Positions 1 to 6,105 of a DNA stretch of 11,471 nt are shown one piece after another. Positions within the stretch are counted from its first letter, which is position 1. Each line of letters opens with the position of its first letter. The position numbers and the translations under genes were made by a program. The stretch spans positions 1-11,471 of the forward strand of contig JASJAL010000176.1 in the NCBI GenBank assembly GCA_030067055.1, in the 5' to 3' direction. This DNA comes from Kiloniellales bacterium. Lineage in GTDB: Bacteria; Pseudomonadota; Alphaproteobacteria; Kiloniellales; JAKSBE01. A model generated the notes under the pieces. That model made no database searches, had not been told where the DNA came from, and saw only the letters and a program-made list of their open reading frames with translations.

Positions 1-1626
1 CAAGGCGTGTAGATCGCGAAAGCGGGTGTTGCAGAGCAGAAGACGGTCGTCGGAATCGAACATCGCAAAGCCGTCGCGCATTGCGTCGATAGCTTCTTCG
101 AGGCGCCGCTGCGCAGTCTTTCGGCTGGCCTCGGCGCGCCGCTGGTCCGTGATGTCTCGCAGGTGCAGGATCGCCAAGGGCTCGTCCTGCAGTGCCATCT
201 CGCTGATCACCAGCTCCAGGTTGAAGCGATCGCCATCGGCGCGCTGTCCCAGCAACTCGAAGGGACCGCCGCGCAGGAGATGGAAGCTGAGGGCGAGCCG
301 GGTCTGCGGCTCGCTCTCTTGAGGCGAGGCAACAAGCAGGGTCGCCTTGCGACCTTCGGTCTCCGCCGCCGCACGACCGAAGATCCGCTCAGCGGCGCGG
401 TTGAAGCTGGCGATGCGGCCTCTGCCGTCTATGGTGACGATCGCATCGAAGCTGTGCTCGACGATCTGCCGCATCAGGGCGTCCTTGCGACGGAGCTCCA
501 GCCCCTGGGCCAGCAGACCGATGTCCTGCCTGTCGATCTGCTGGCCGAGCCCGTAGAGATATGGCAGGAGCAGCGAAAGCTGCCAGGGTGCGGCGTCTAG
601 GCTCAGCGGAAAGCTCGCCTGGACCGCCAGCGACAAGGCGAAAACGCCGCAGACGCCGAAGCCTGCGAACAGCGTGCTACGGCGCCAGGACCAGCCGACG
701 AAGCGTTCCGTCAGACCTAGGATCAGCAGCAGGCTGACCAGCAAGACCGGTAGAGGCCCGATCCGGGCGATCATACGGTCCTGGGCGATCGTCTCGTAGG
801 CCATCGCCTGCACCACCGGTCCCGGCAGGATCCCGTAGGCCGGCACGGCAAGCTGCTCGCCGAGTTCGACGGCCGTCGCGCCGATGATGACCCGCTTGCC
901 GCGGACCAGCGACTCGTCGAAGCGTCCGGCGAACACATCGGCGAAGGAGATCCTGGGAACGTCCTCGACCCGGATCCCGAAGTCGAAATAGAAGCCGGCC
1001 TCGGGCAGGTCGCGGCGCTGGGTGAGCAGGGCGCCCAGCGAAACCAGCCGGGTGTCGCCCCAAGGGATCAGCGCCGAAACGCGGCGAAGGACGCCATCGG
1101 AGTCCGGCTGCACGTTGACGCTGGCAACGGTCGCGTGGCGGGCGAAACGGGTCAGAGGCAGGCTGAGGGTGAATTCCGCGGGGCCATCCTCGCGCCCAAC
1201 TCTTTGCATAAAGGCCGGCACAATCACCCGACCCGCCGAGCGCGCCAGGGCCTCTTCCAAAACGGCGTCGTCCGCCGGGGTCGAAGCGGAGCTGAAGTCG
1301 ACATCGAAAGCCACCATTTCGACGCCGGCATCGATGAGGCGATTCAGCACGTCCGCATGATGCGCCCGCGGCCAGGGCCAGACATCGAGTTCCTGCAAGC
1401 TCTCGGCATCGACCTCAACAAGGACGACGTCGCCGGTGGCCGGCCGGCGCAGCAGGTCGTAGCGCAGGTCGAGGTAGCTCCGCTCGAGAAACTCGAGCCC
1501 GCCGCCGAGGTAGATCCCGGCAACCAGGGCGAAGATGACGAGGCGCGGCAGCCAAGCACGAAGCCTCCGGGCACCTGCGAGCCAGCGCTGCGGTGTGCTT
1601 CGTGGGAGGCCGGGCCCGCGGGTCAT
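1..1626 (-). CDS. CHASE2-PAS-PAS membrane sensor protein, C-terminus off the left edge
   Basis: The reading frame is open from ATG 1626 to the window edge (542 codons, no stop), so the protein is partial. A GGAG at 1634-1637 lies 7 nt before the ATG, and an in-frame stop not far upstream leaves this as the first possible start. Seen in order: an N-terminal membrane helix (about residues 26-42); an extracytoplasmic CHASE2 domain (about 43-285) with the typical block GKRVIIGATAVELGE at 243-257; three hydrophobic segments (about 287-305, 318-338, 348-360), the usual CHASE2 topology; a PAS domain (about 383-500, with EHSFDAIVTIDG and SFNRAAERIFG); and the start of a second PAS of the PAS_7 kind from about 509 (DGFAMFDSDDRLLLCN). 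CHASE2 domains are sensory input modules. The output domain (histidine kinase, GGDEF/EAL or nucleotide cyclase) is not in the window; PAS_7 makes a kinase or GGDEF/EAL more likely by inference. The gene lies 42 bp after the FecR-domain gene on the same strand, so the two are probably co-transcribed and functionally linked. Confidence 0.9.
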   Translation of the reverse strand, partial: MTRGPGLPRSTPQRWLAGARRLRAWLPRLVIFALVAGIYLGGGLEFLERSYLDLRYDLLRRPATGDVVLVEVDAESLQELDVWPWPRAHHADVLNRLIDAGVEMVAFDVDFSSASTPADDAVLEEALARSAGRVIVPAFMQRVGREDGPAEFTLSLPLTRFARHATVASVNVQPDSDGVLRRVSALIPWGDTRLVSLGALLTQRRDLPEAGFYFDFGIRVEDVPRISFADVFAGRFDESLVRGKRVIIGATAVELGEQLAVPAYGILPGPVVQAMAYETIAQDRMIARIGPLPVLLVSLLLILGLTERFVGWSWRRSTLFAGFGVCGVFALSLAVQASFPLSLDAAPWQLSLLLPYLYGLGQQIDRQDIGLLAQGLELRRKDALMRQIVEHSFDAIVTIDGRGRIASFNRAAERIFGRAAAETEGRKATLLVASPQESEPQTRLALSFHLLRGGPFELLGQRADGDRFNLELVISEMALQDEPLAILHLRDITDQRRAEASRKTAQRRLEEAIDAMRDGFAMFDSDDRLLLCNTRFRDLHAL

Positions 1627-1668
1627 CGCAGTTCTCCGCGAGCTCGGCTACAAAGGGGACGCGACTCC

Positions 1669-2715
1669 TCAGTCGTCATCGTCACCCCCGTCGTCGTCAT
1701 CGTCGGAACCGCCCGAACCGCCCGAACCGCCAGAACCGCCGGACCCGCCCGAGCCGCCCGAGCCGCCCGAGCCGCCAGAACCGCCAGAACCGCCAGAACC
1801 GCCGCTTCCCTTGCCGCCACCAGCCGAGCCACCGCCGCTTCCGGACCCGCCCGAGCCACCGTGCCCGGCGTTCCCCTGGTCGCCGCGATCGCCGTTGGAT
1901 GTGCCGGGCCTTCCTCGTCCGGCATAAAACCAGCCCTGTTCGGCCGGTTCTTCGGGATCGCTCTGGGCTTCGCCGCCGGCCGCGGTGGCAGCACCTGCCA
2001 GCGCTGCCGCAGCCGGCGCCGAGAGAGGCGCGGCGGCAGTCGTTGCGAGCGAGACCCGGCCAGAACCCGCGGCGACCGAAGCGGTCAGCCCGGGCCCGAC
2101 ATCAGCGCTCTGACCGGTCGAGGCAGATGACACGCCGACCAGCCCGCCTTCGACGGTCACCGAAGCGCCACCGCGTTCAACTGACACGCCAAAGCGCGTG
2201 CCCTTGACCACGGCGGCAAGGAACGGGGTCTTCACCTCGAAATCCCAGCCCAGCCGCTTGGTAACTTCGAAGAAGGCCGAGCCGAGCAACTGGAAGATCC
2301 GGGTCCCGGAGCGGGATCGCGCCTCGGCCGGAAAGATCAGGTGGGTGTTCTGCTCGAGCGTGACCTCGTCCTGCGCCCGGACCAGCTTGGCAAAGCCCTT
2401 GAACCCGGTCATGACCTCAAAGCCCGGTGCCAGCACCTGCGCGCGTTGCAACGCACGCCAGTCTTCGGCTCCGGTTGCGCGATAGACGACGGGACCGGCC
2501 AGCGCCACCACGGCCCAGCCGGCAGCGGGAAGCGGATCGCGGCCGGTCAGAGCCGCGGACTGCGCTGGATCGGCTGAAGCCAGGCGACAGAACCCGAGCT
2601 GGACCAGGAGGACGGCCAAGACAAGCGGAGCCATCCTGGCCAACCAGGCCCGTCGCACGGGCCGACGGGGGCCATGATGTAGAACGGCAATCGCACCAGC
2701 GGCTGGCGCAGCCAT
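1669..2715 (-). CDS. Exported FecR-domain protein with (GGS)11 and poly-Asp C-terminal tail
   Basis: 348 residues from ATG 2715. This start is chosen over the in-frame TTG/ATG at 2736/2733 because GGGAGG at 2723-2728 sits 7 nt before it. A rather long basic n-region (RR pairs near 17-22) leads into a hydrophobic core (about 28-43) and a signal-peptidase-I-like ASA/DP site near residue 48, so the protein is probably Sec-exported. Cys43 does not sit in a good lipobox. Residues about 65-190 form a FecR domain (PF04773 type): GFEVMTGFKGFAKLV, then FEVKTPFLAAVVKGTRFGV, a pattern typical of the family. From about 225 the chain is Ala-rich, then Gly/Ser-rich, ending with exactly eleven GGS triplets (305-337) and DDDDDGGDDDD (338-348). 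It lacks the N-terminal cytoplasmic anti-sigma region of classical iron-type FecR, so it is more likely a periplasmic or surface protein. It is the first gene of a probable operon with the CHASE2 sensor. The function of the tail is unknown; calcium binding or a flexible spacer is speculation. Confidence 0.88.
   Translation of the reverse strand: MAAPAAGAIAVLHHGPRRPVRRAWLARMAPLVLAVLLVQLGFCRLASADPAQSAALTGRDPLPAAGWAVVALAGPVVYRATGAEDWRALQRAQVLAPGFEVMTGFKGFAKLVRAQDEVTLEQNTHLIFPAEARSRSGTRIFQLLGSAFFEVTKRLGWDFEVKTPFLAAVVKGTRFGVSVERGGASVTVEGGLVGVSSASTGQSADVGPGLTASVAAGSGRVSLATTAAAPLSAPAAAALAGAATAAGGEAQSDPEEPAEQGWFYAGRGRPGTSNGDRGDQGNAGHGGSGGSGSGGGSAGGGKGSGGSGGSGGSGGSGGSGGSGGSGGSGGSGGSGGSDDDDDGGDDDD
1705..1803 (-). 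repeat. 11 x 9-bp in-frame tandem repeat encoding (Gly-Gly-Ser)11
   Basis: Eleven contiguous 9-base units inside the FecR-domain gene, all coding GGS on the minus strand. Read on the plus strand the units are GGAACCGCC, CGAACCGCC twice, AGAACCGCC, GGACCCGCC, CGAGCCGCC three times, then AGAACCGCC three times. Identical units sit side by side, which suggests local duplication by slippage. Because the unit is a multiple of three, copy-number change would alter tail length without a frameshift. Confidence 0.95.
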
Positions 2716-2722
2716 ATCTCGA

Positions 2723-2728
2723 CCTCCC
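2723..2728 (-). promoter_or_regulatory. Shine-Dalgarno of the FecR-domain gene
   Basis: GGGAGG on the minus strand, 7 nt before ATG 2715. It decides the start: neither the in-frame TTG 2736 nor ATG 2733 has a comparable site. Confidence 0.7.
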
Positions 2729-2763
2729 GGCATCAAATTATTAATCAGTTAATTTGTGTGAGT

Positions 2764-2793
2764 ATTATAGCCGATAATTCAAGTACTATCCAA
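2764..2793 (-). promoter_or_regulatory. Sigma-70-type promoter candidate for fecR/CHASE2 operon
   Basis: On the minus strand a perfect TATAAT (2769-2764), embedded in GCTATAAT, also matches 7 of 8 positions of the alphaproteobacterial -10 consensus GCTANAWC. A weak -35, TTGGAT (2793-2788), lies 18 bp upstream. Transcription would begin near 2757 and leave a leader of about 40 nt before ATG 2715. The -35 overlaps the palindrome at 2791-2802, and the -10 is part of one of the AGTAYTAT repeats. Confidence 0.55.
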
Positions 2794-2802
2794 AATATTT
2801 TG
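2791..2802. promoter_or_regulatory. 12-bp perfect AT palindrome, possible operator
   Basis: CAAAATATTTTG is a perfect inverted repeat lying on the upstream edge of the proposed fecR -35 box. A dimeric regulator could bind here, but AT-rich palindromes arise easily by chance, and no binding protein is identifiable from the window. Confidence 0.3.
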
Positions 2803-2850
2803 TTGCCATATAAAATACTGATCTGACTTATTGTTACAAAAGTCGAGTAT

Positions 2851-2913
2851 TATTTAAATAAAAAGGGGCGCCCAGGTAATCTGATTTCTTCAAGTCGCAA
2901 ACAGGGCCGCCCC
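2851..2913 (-). terminator. Rho-independent terminator-like hairpin facing fecR
   Basis: On the minus strand the arm GGGGCGGCCC (2913-2904) pairs with GGGCGCCCC (2873-2865), nine base pairs with one bulged G and a loop of 30 nt. TTTTT (2864-2860) and further T-rich bases follow. No gene on the minus strand lies immediately upstream, so it could end a small RNA, act as an attenuator for a transcript entering fecR, or insulate fecR from antisense transcription. The long loop is unusual for an intrinsic terminator, which lowers confidence. Confidence 0.35.
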
Positions 2914-2956
2914 ATCCCCTCCCACTGTTGCCCTGCCGACAACCGAGCTCAGCGAA

Positions 2957-3035
2957 GAGCGGCGACCTCCGAGCGAAGCGCTTGCCTCTCAGGCCCTGGC
3001 CGGGTTAGATCGTTCACGCTTTGTTTTCGCCGCTC
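2957..3035. repeat. 9-bp perfect inverted repeat before the MFS gene
   Basis: GAGCGGCGA at 2957-2965 pairs exactly with TCGCCGCTC at 3027-3035, enclosing 61 nt that contain a nested AAGCG/CGCTT pair (2976-2980 with 3017-3021) and the MFS promoter candidate. It may be a folded RNA element on either strand or coincidence. Together with the terminator-like hairpin it could outline a minus-strand small RNA of about 190 nt, which is speculative. Confidence 0.25.
2982..3011 (+). promoter_or_regulatory. Promoter candidate for the MFS gene
   Basis: TTGCCTC (2982-2988), 15 bp, then GTTAGATC (3004-3011), which matches 7 of 8 positions of the alphaproteobacterial -10 consensus GCTANAWC. Transcription would begin near 3018, about 28 nt before ATG 3046. 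The gap between the boxes is slightly longer than the usual 10-14 bp. Confidence 0.35.
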
Positions 3036-3045
3036 CTTTCTAGAA

Positions 3046-4329
3046 ATGCCCAGAAGCCCAAGATCCGGTGATCCGGGCACCACCGACCCGCAACCCCAAA
3101 GCCCAGGCTTCGGCAGCATCCTCGCTGCGCTGCGGCATCGCGACTTCCGCATCTACATATCCGGCAACGCCGTCTCTCTGATCGGGACATGGATGCAGCG
3201 GACCGCCGTCGGCTGGCTCACCTGGGAGCTGACCCAGTCCGGTTTCTGGCTCGGCTTGGTCGCCTGCGCCGACCTGCTGCCGGCCGTTGTGATCGGCCCC
3301 CTGGGTGGCGTGCTGGCAGACCGTTTCGACCGCCTGCGGATCATGATGACGGCCCAGACGGTGGCACTGCTCCAGGCCGCCACCCTCTTCGCCCTGACCG
3401 CCGGCGGTGTCATCGGGGTCGAGCTGCTGGCCTTGCTGGTCCTGGTCCACGGCGTGGCGATGGGCTTCAACCAACCCTCGCGCTTGGCCCTGATGCCGAG
3501 CTTGATCCCGTTGGCGGCCCTGTCGACCGGCATTGCGATCAACTCCGTCGCCTTCAATCTGGCGCGCTTCATCGGCCCCGCGCTGGCCGGCCTGCTGATC
3601 GTCAGCATCGGCGTGGCGGGCGCCTTTGCCGCGAACGCGCTCAGCTTCCTCATCTTCTTGGTCGCCTTGTCACGGCTCCGCCTGAACGATACCCCGCAGT
3701 CTCCGAGAGACCGAGAAGGCGCCAGCGTGCTGGCGGAGCTCCGCGACGGCATCGGCTACACGTTCGGGCATCCCGGCATCGGGCCGATGCTTTTCTTGCT
3801 CGCCACCCTATCGCTCGGCGTCCGTCCCTTTATCGACCTGATGCCGGGCTTCGCTGCAGAGGTCTTCGGCGGGGGAGCCGATACCCTGGCGCTGCTGAGC
3901 TCCACCGTCGGGCTGGGCGCCATCGCGAGCGGGCTGTGGATCGCCCGGCGCGGGCCGCGCGGCCTGACCCGGCTGGTGCTGATCAACACCCTTCTGGCGA
4001 GCCTGGCCATCCTCGGCTTCGTCGCGACCGACCTGCTGTGGTTCGCGCTGATAAGTGTCGCCCTGGCCGGCATGGCCCTGGTCGCCAGCTCGGTCTCGAT
4101 GCAGACCCTAATGCAGCTGGCCGTTGACGGTGCCAAGCGGGGCCGTGTGCTCAGTCTCTACGGCATCATCTTCATCGGCGGTCCGGCCGCAGGCGCCCTC
4201 ATCATGGGTTCGCTTTCGGAGTATCTCGGCCTGCGCCTGCCTCTGGCGGGCGGCACGCTTCTCGTGCTTCTGGTCTGGCTCCGGACTTGGCGACGGCGGC
4301 AGGCCATCGCCGCTGCGCTGGAGCCCTGA
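3046..4329 (+). CDS. MFS transporter, MFS_3 (drug/metabolite exporter) type
   Basis: 427 residues, a normal length for a 12-helix major facilitator permease. After a Pro-rich N-terminal tail (about 1-22) comes LRHRDFRIYISGNAVSLIGTWMQ (29-51), the hallmark entry into helix 1 of the MFS_3/EntS-like branch. Motif A between helices 2 and 3 is clear as GGVLADRFDRLR (87-98). A central hydrophilic loop (about 211-240) separates the two six-helix halves, and the chain ends in a basic tail (RTWRRRQ). ATG 3046 is the only usable start, but its ribosome-binding site is poor. Members of this branch are usually proton-driven exporters of small molecules such as siderophores or drugs; the substrate cannot be read from sequence. 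It is transcribed divergently from the fecR operon and lies 81 bp before fumC, which has its own promoter candidate, so a shared role with fumarase is not implied. Confidence 0.92.
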   Translation: MPRSPRSGDPGTTDPQPQSPGFGSILAALRHRDFRIYISGNAVSLIGTWMQRTAVGWLTWELTQSGFWLGLVACADLLPAVVIGPLGGVLADRFDRLRIMMTAQTVALLQAATLFALTAGGVIGVELLALLVLVHGVAMGFNQPSRLALMPSLIPLAALSTGIAINSVAFNLARFIGPALAGLLIVSIGVAGAFAANALSFLIFLVALSRLRLNDTPQSPRDREGASVLAELRDGIGYTFGHPGIGPMLFLLATLSLGVRPFIDLMPGFAAEVFGGGADTLALLSSTVGLGAIASGLWIARRGPRGLTRLVLINTLLASLAILGFVATDLLWFALISVALAGMALVASSVSMQTLMQLAVDGAKRGRVLSLYGIIFIGGPAAGALIMGSLSEYLGLRLPLAGGTLLVLLVWLRTWRRRQAIAAALEP

Positions 4330-4347
4330 TCGCTGGGCTTTCGCCCC

Positions 4348-4376
4348 CTGTCAATCCGGCCTCGCCGTGCTACAAC
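4348..4376 (+). promoter_or_regulatory. Promoter candidate for fumC
   Basis: GCTACAAC at 4369-4376 matches all eight positions of the alphaproteobacterial -10 consensus GCTANAWC. A weak -35 (CTGTCAA, 4348-4354) lies 14 bp upstream, within the accepted spacing. Transcription would begin near 4383, just before the fumC ribosome-binding site, leaving a very short leader. Confidence 0.5.
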
Positions 4377-4410
4377 CCGGGCCGGCAGGCGTTGACGGGA
4401 GGACGAGGTC

Positions 4411-5808
4411 ATGGCGCACGAAACCCGGATGGAAAGCGACTCCATGGGCGAAATTGCGGTCCCGGCGGACCGCTACTGGGGCGCCCAGACCCAGCGGTCG
4501 CTGCAGAACTTCAAGATCGGCGGCGAGACCATGCCGCCGCAGCTGATCAAGGCCTTCGGCGTCCTGAAGCTGGCCGCCGCGCGCAGCAACATGGCACTCG
4601 GCGAGCTGGACGAAGGAATTGGCGCCGCGATCTGCCAGGCTGCCGAAGAGGTGGTCGAGGGCCAGCACCTGGATCACTTTCCCCTGGTCGTCTGGCAGAC
4701 CGGCTCGGGCACCCAGACCAACATGAACAGCAACGAGGTCATCGCCGGCCGCGCCAACGAGATCCTGACCGGCCAGCGCGGCGGCAAGGAGCCGGTGCAT
4801 CCCAACGACCATTGCAATCGCGGCCAGTCCTCCAACGACTCCTTTCCGACCGCGATGCACATCGCCGCAGTGCGTCAGCTGGTCGAGGAGACCGTGCCGG
4901 CCCTTGGCCGCCTGCACGCGGCGCTCGACAGCAAGGCCACGGCCTTCGCCGACATCATCAAGATCGGCCGCACCCACCTGATGGACGCGACGCCCCTGAC
5001 CCTGGGCCAGGAGTTCTCCGGCTACGCCAAGCAGATCGAGCTAGGGATCCGCCGGGTCGAGGAGGCCGTTCCCCGGCTGACCCAGCTGGCCCAGGGCGGC
5101 ACCGCGGTGGGCACCGGTCTGAACGCGGCGGCGGGTTTCGCCGAGCGCTTCGCCGAGGAGGTCTCGAAGATCACCGGCCTCTCCTTCCAGACAGCGGACA
5201 ACAAGTTCGAGGCCCTCGCCGCCCACGACGCCATCGTCGAGGCCTCCGGCGCCCTCAACACGGTCGCCTGCTCGCTGATGAAGATCGCCAACGACATTCG
5301 CCTGCTGGGATCGGGACCTCGCTGCGGCATCGGCGAGCTGCTCCTGCCGGCCAACGAGCCGGGTTCCTCTATCATGCCCGGCAAGGTGAACCCGACCCAG
5401 GCCGAGGCCATGACCATGGTCTGCGCCCAGGTCATGGGCAACCACGTGACAGTATCGATCGCCGGCTCCAACGGCCACTTCGAGCTCAACGTCTTCAAGC
5501 CGGTGCTGATCTACGGCCTGCTGCAGTCGGCCAAGCTGATCGCCGACGCCTGCGACAGCTTCAACCAGAACTGCGTCGCCGGCATCACGCCGAACACCAG
5601 CCGCATCCATTCGCTGATGGAGGAATCGCTGATGCTGGTCACGGCCCTGAACCCCCATATCGGCTACGACAACGCAGCCAAGGTGGCGAAGAAGGCCTAC
5701 GCCGAGGACAAGACCTTGAAGGCGGCGGCGGTAGAGCTGGGTCTCTTGACCGACGAGCAGTTCGACGACTGGGTACGGCCGGAGAACATGCTGGGGCCCA
5801 AGGCCTAA
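4411..5808 (+). CDS. fumC: Class II fumarate hydratase (fumarase C)
   Basis: 465 residues, full length for the homotetrameric, iron-independent fumarase that interconverts fumarate and L-malate in the cytoplasmic TCA cycle. Family motifs are intact: [14 protein letters not shown] (97-110), HPND (130-133) and GQSSND (138-143), [16 protein letters not shown] with His189 (equivalent to the E. coli FumC active-site His188), and the superfamily signature [11 protein letters not shown] with Ser319, Lys325 and Asn327. The C-terminal region ([19 protein letters not shown]) is also typical. ATG 4411 is supported by GGGAGG at 4397-4402, 8 nt upstream. Aspartase, argininosuccinate lyase and adenylosuccinate lyase share the signature, but the surrounding residues, especially [12 protein letters not shown], favour fumarase. 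The RHH-domain gene follows after 24 bp and is probably co-transcribed. Confidence 0.97.
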   Translation: MAHETRMESDSMGEIAVPADRYWGAQTQRSLQNFKIGGETMPPQLIKAFGVLKLAAARSNMALGELDEGIGAAICQAAEEVVEGQHLDHFPLVVWQTGSGTQTNMNSNEVIAGRANEILTGQRGGKEPVHPNDHCNRGQSSNDSFPTAMHIAAVRQLVEETVPALGRLHAALDSKATAFADIIKIGRTHLMDATPLTLGQEFSGYAKQIELGIRRVEEAVPRLTQLAQGGTAVGTGLNAAAGFAERFAEEVSKITGLSFQTADNKFEALAAHDAIVEASGALNTVACSLMKIANDIRLLGSGPRCGIGELLLPANEPGSSIMPGKVNPTQAEAMTMVCAQVMGNHVTVSIAGSNGHFELNVFKPVLIYGLLQSAKLIADACDSFNQNCVAGITPNTSRIHSLMEESLMLVTALNPHIGYDNAAKVAKKAYAEDKTLKAAAVELGLLTDEQFDDWVRPENMLGPKA

Positions 5809-5832
5809 CGACATGCGGCGGTCGCGCGCCCG

Positions 5833-6105
5833 ATGACCGATCGAGTGCGACCGCTCAAGCGGTCGATCACCATCTCCGGTCACCGGACTAGCTTGTCCCT
5901 GGAACAAGTCTTCTGGGACAGCCTGGCTGAGTTCGCCCGAGCCGACGGCGTGTCGATAAACCGCCTGCTGACGGATATCGACAAGAGCCGGGCCAGCAAT
6001 CTCTCGAGCGCTGCCCGCGTTTATGTGCTGGAGCGGCTGCGGCGCGAGGCCGGGCGGACGCTCACTCCGCCGGCGGGCTCTGCAAGCCCTCCAGGATCTG
6101 CTTGA
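5833..6105 (+). CDS. Ribbon-helix-helix domain protein (RHH_4-like)
   Basis: 90 residues. The core (about 8-71) reads KRSITISGHRTSLSLEQVFW, then helix-forming DSLAEFARADG, VSINRLLTDID and NLSSAARVYVLERLRR. This matches the small alphaproteobacterial family with a predicted ribbon-helix-helix fold (PF13467 type), where the first strand would insert into the DNA major groove. Its targets are unknown. It starts 24 bp after fumC with no strong Shine-Dalgarno, so translational coupling to fumC is plausible. From memory, alphaproteobacteria often carry fumC, a short DUF4169 gene, this RHH gene and sspB in a row; there is no room for DUF4169 here. The last 17 or so residues (from GRTLTPP) are Pro/Ser/Ala-rich, lie outside the fold, and largely fall in the stretch that overlaps the convergent asmA-like gene. 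Confidence 0.82.
   Translation: MTDRVRPLKRSITISGHRTSLSLEQVFWDSLAEFARADGVSINRLLTDIDKSRASNLSSAARVYVLERLRREAGRTLTPPAGSASPPGSA

Larger units (their letters stand above)
2716..3045. other. Divergent intergenic control region with AT-rich island
   Basis: These 330 bp separate the minus-strand fecR/CHASE2 operon from the plus-strand MFS gene. Positions about 2731-2864 are strikingly AT-rich against the GC-rich surroundings; 2865-3045 return to high GC. It contains a fecR promoter candidate, an AT palindrome, three AGTAYTAT motifs (2761-2768, 2782-2789, 2846-2853), a terminator-like hairpin facing fecR, a 9-bp perfect dyad (2957-2965 with 3027-3035) and an MFS promoter candidate. I find no convincing protein-coding frame in it. 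Confidence 0.75.

Noticed and set aside
1705..1803. Tandem repeat considered as a CRISPR array or origin iterons
   Set aside because: Nine-base units with no spacers, in frame inside a coding gene, and no cas or replication genes nearby.
1840..1890. RGD tripeptide in the FecR protein (residues 277-279)
   Set aside because: A three-residue match in a low-complexity Gly/Asp-rich stretch is expected by chance and is no evidence of cell adhesion.
1135..2207. Plus-strand frames with (PPE)n, (RTA)n or (RNRP)n repeats
   Set aside because: These are readings of the GGS-coding tandem repeat and CHASE2 gene in other frames. The minus-strand frames have a signal peptide, a FecR domain and a Shine-Dalgarno.
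2949..3474. Minus-strand frames across the MFS gene start
   Set aside because: Antisense to a clear MFS N-terminus with motif A; no domain or ribosome-binding site.
4287..5891. A 534-codon plus-strand frame overlapping fumC
   Set aside because: It is the shifted frame of fumC, rich in Arg, Gly and Pro, with no motif; fumC itself is intact.
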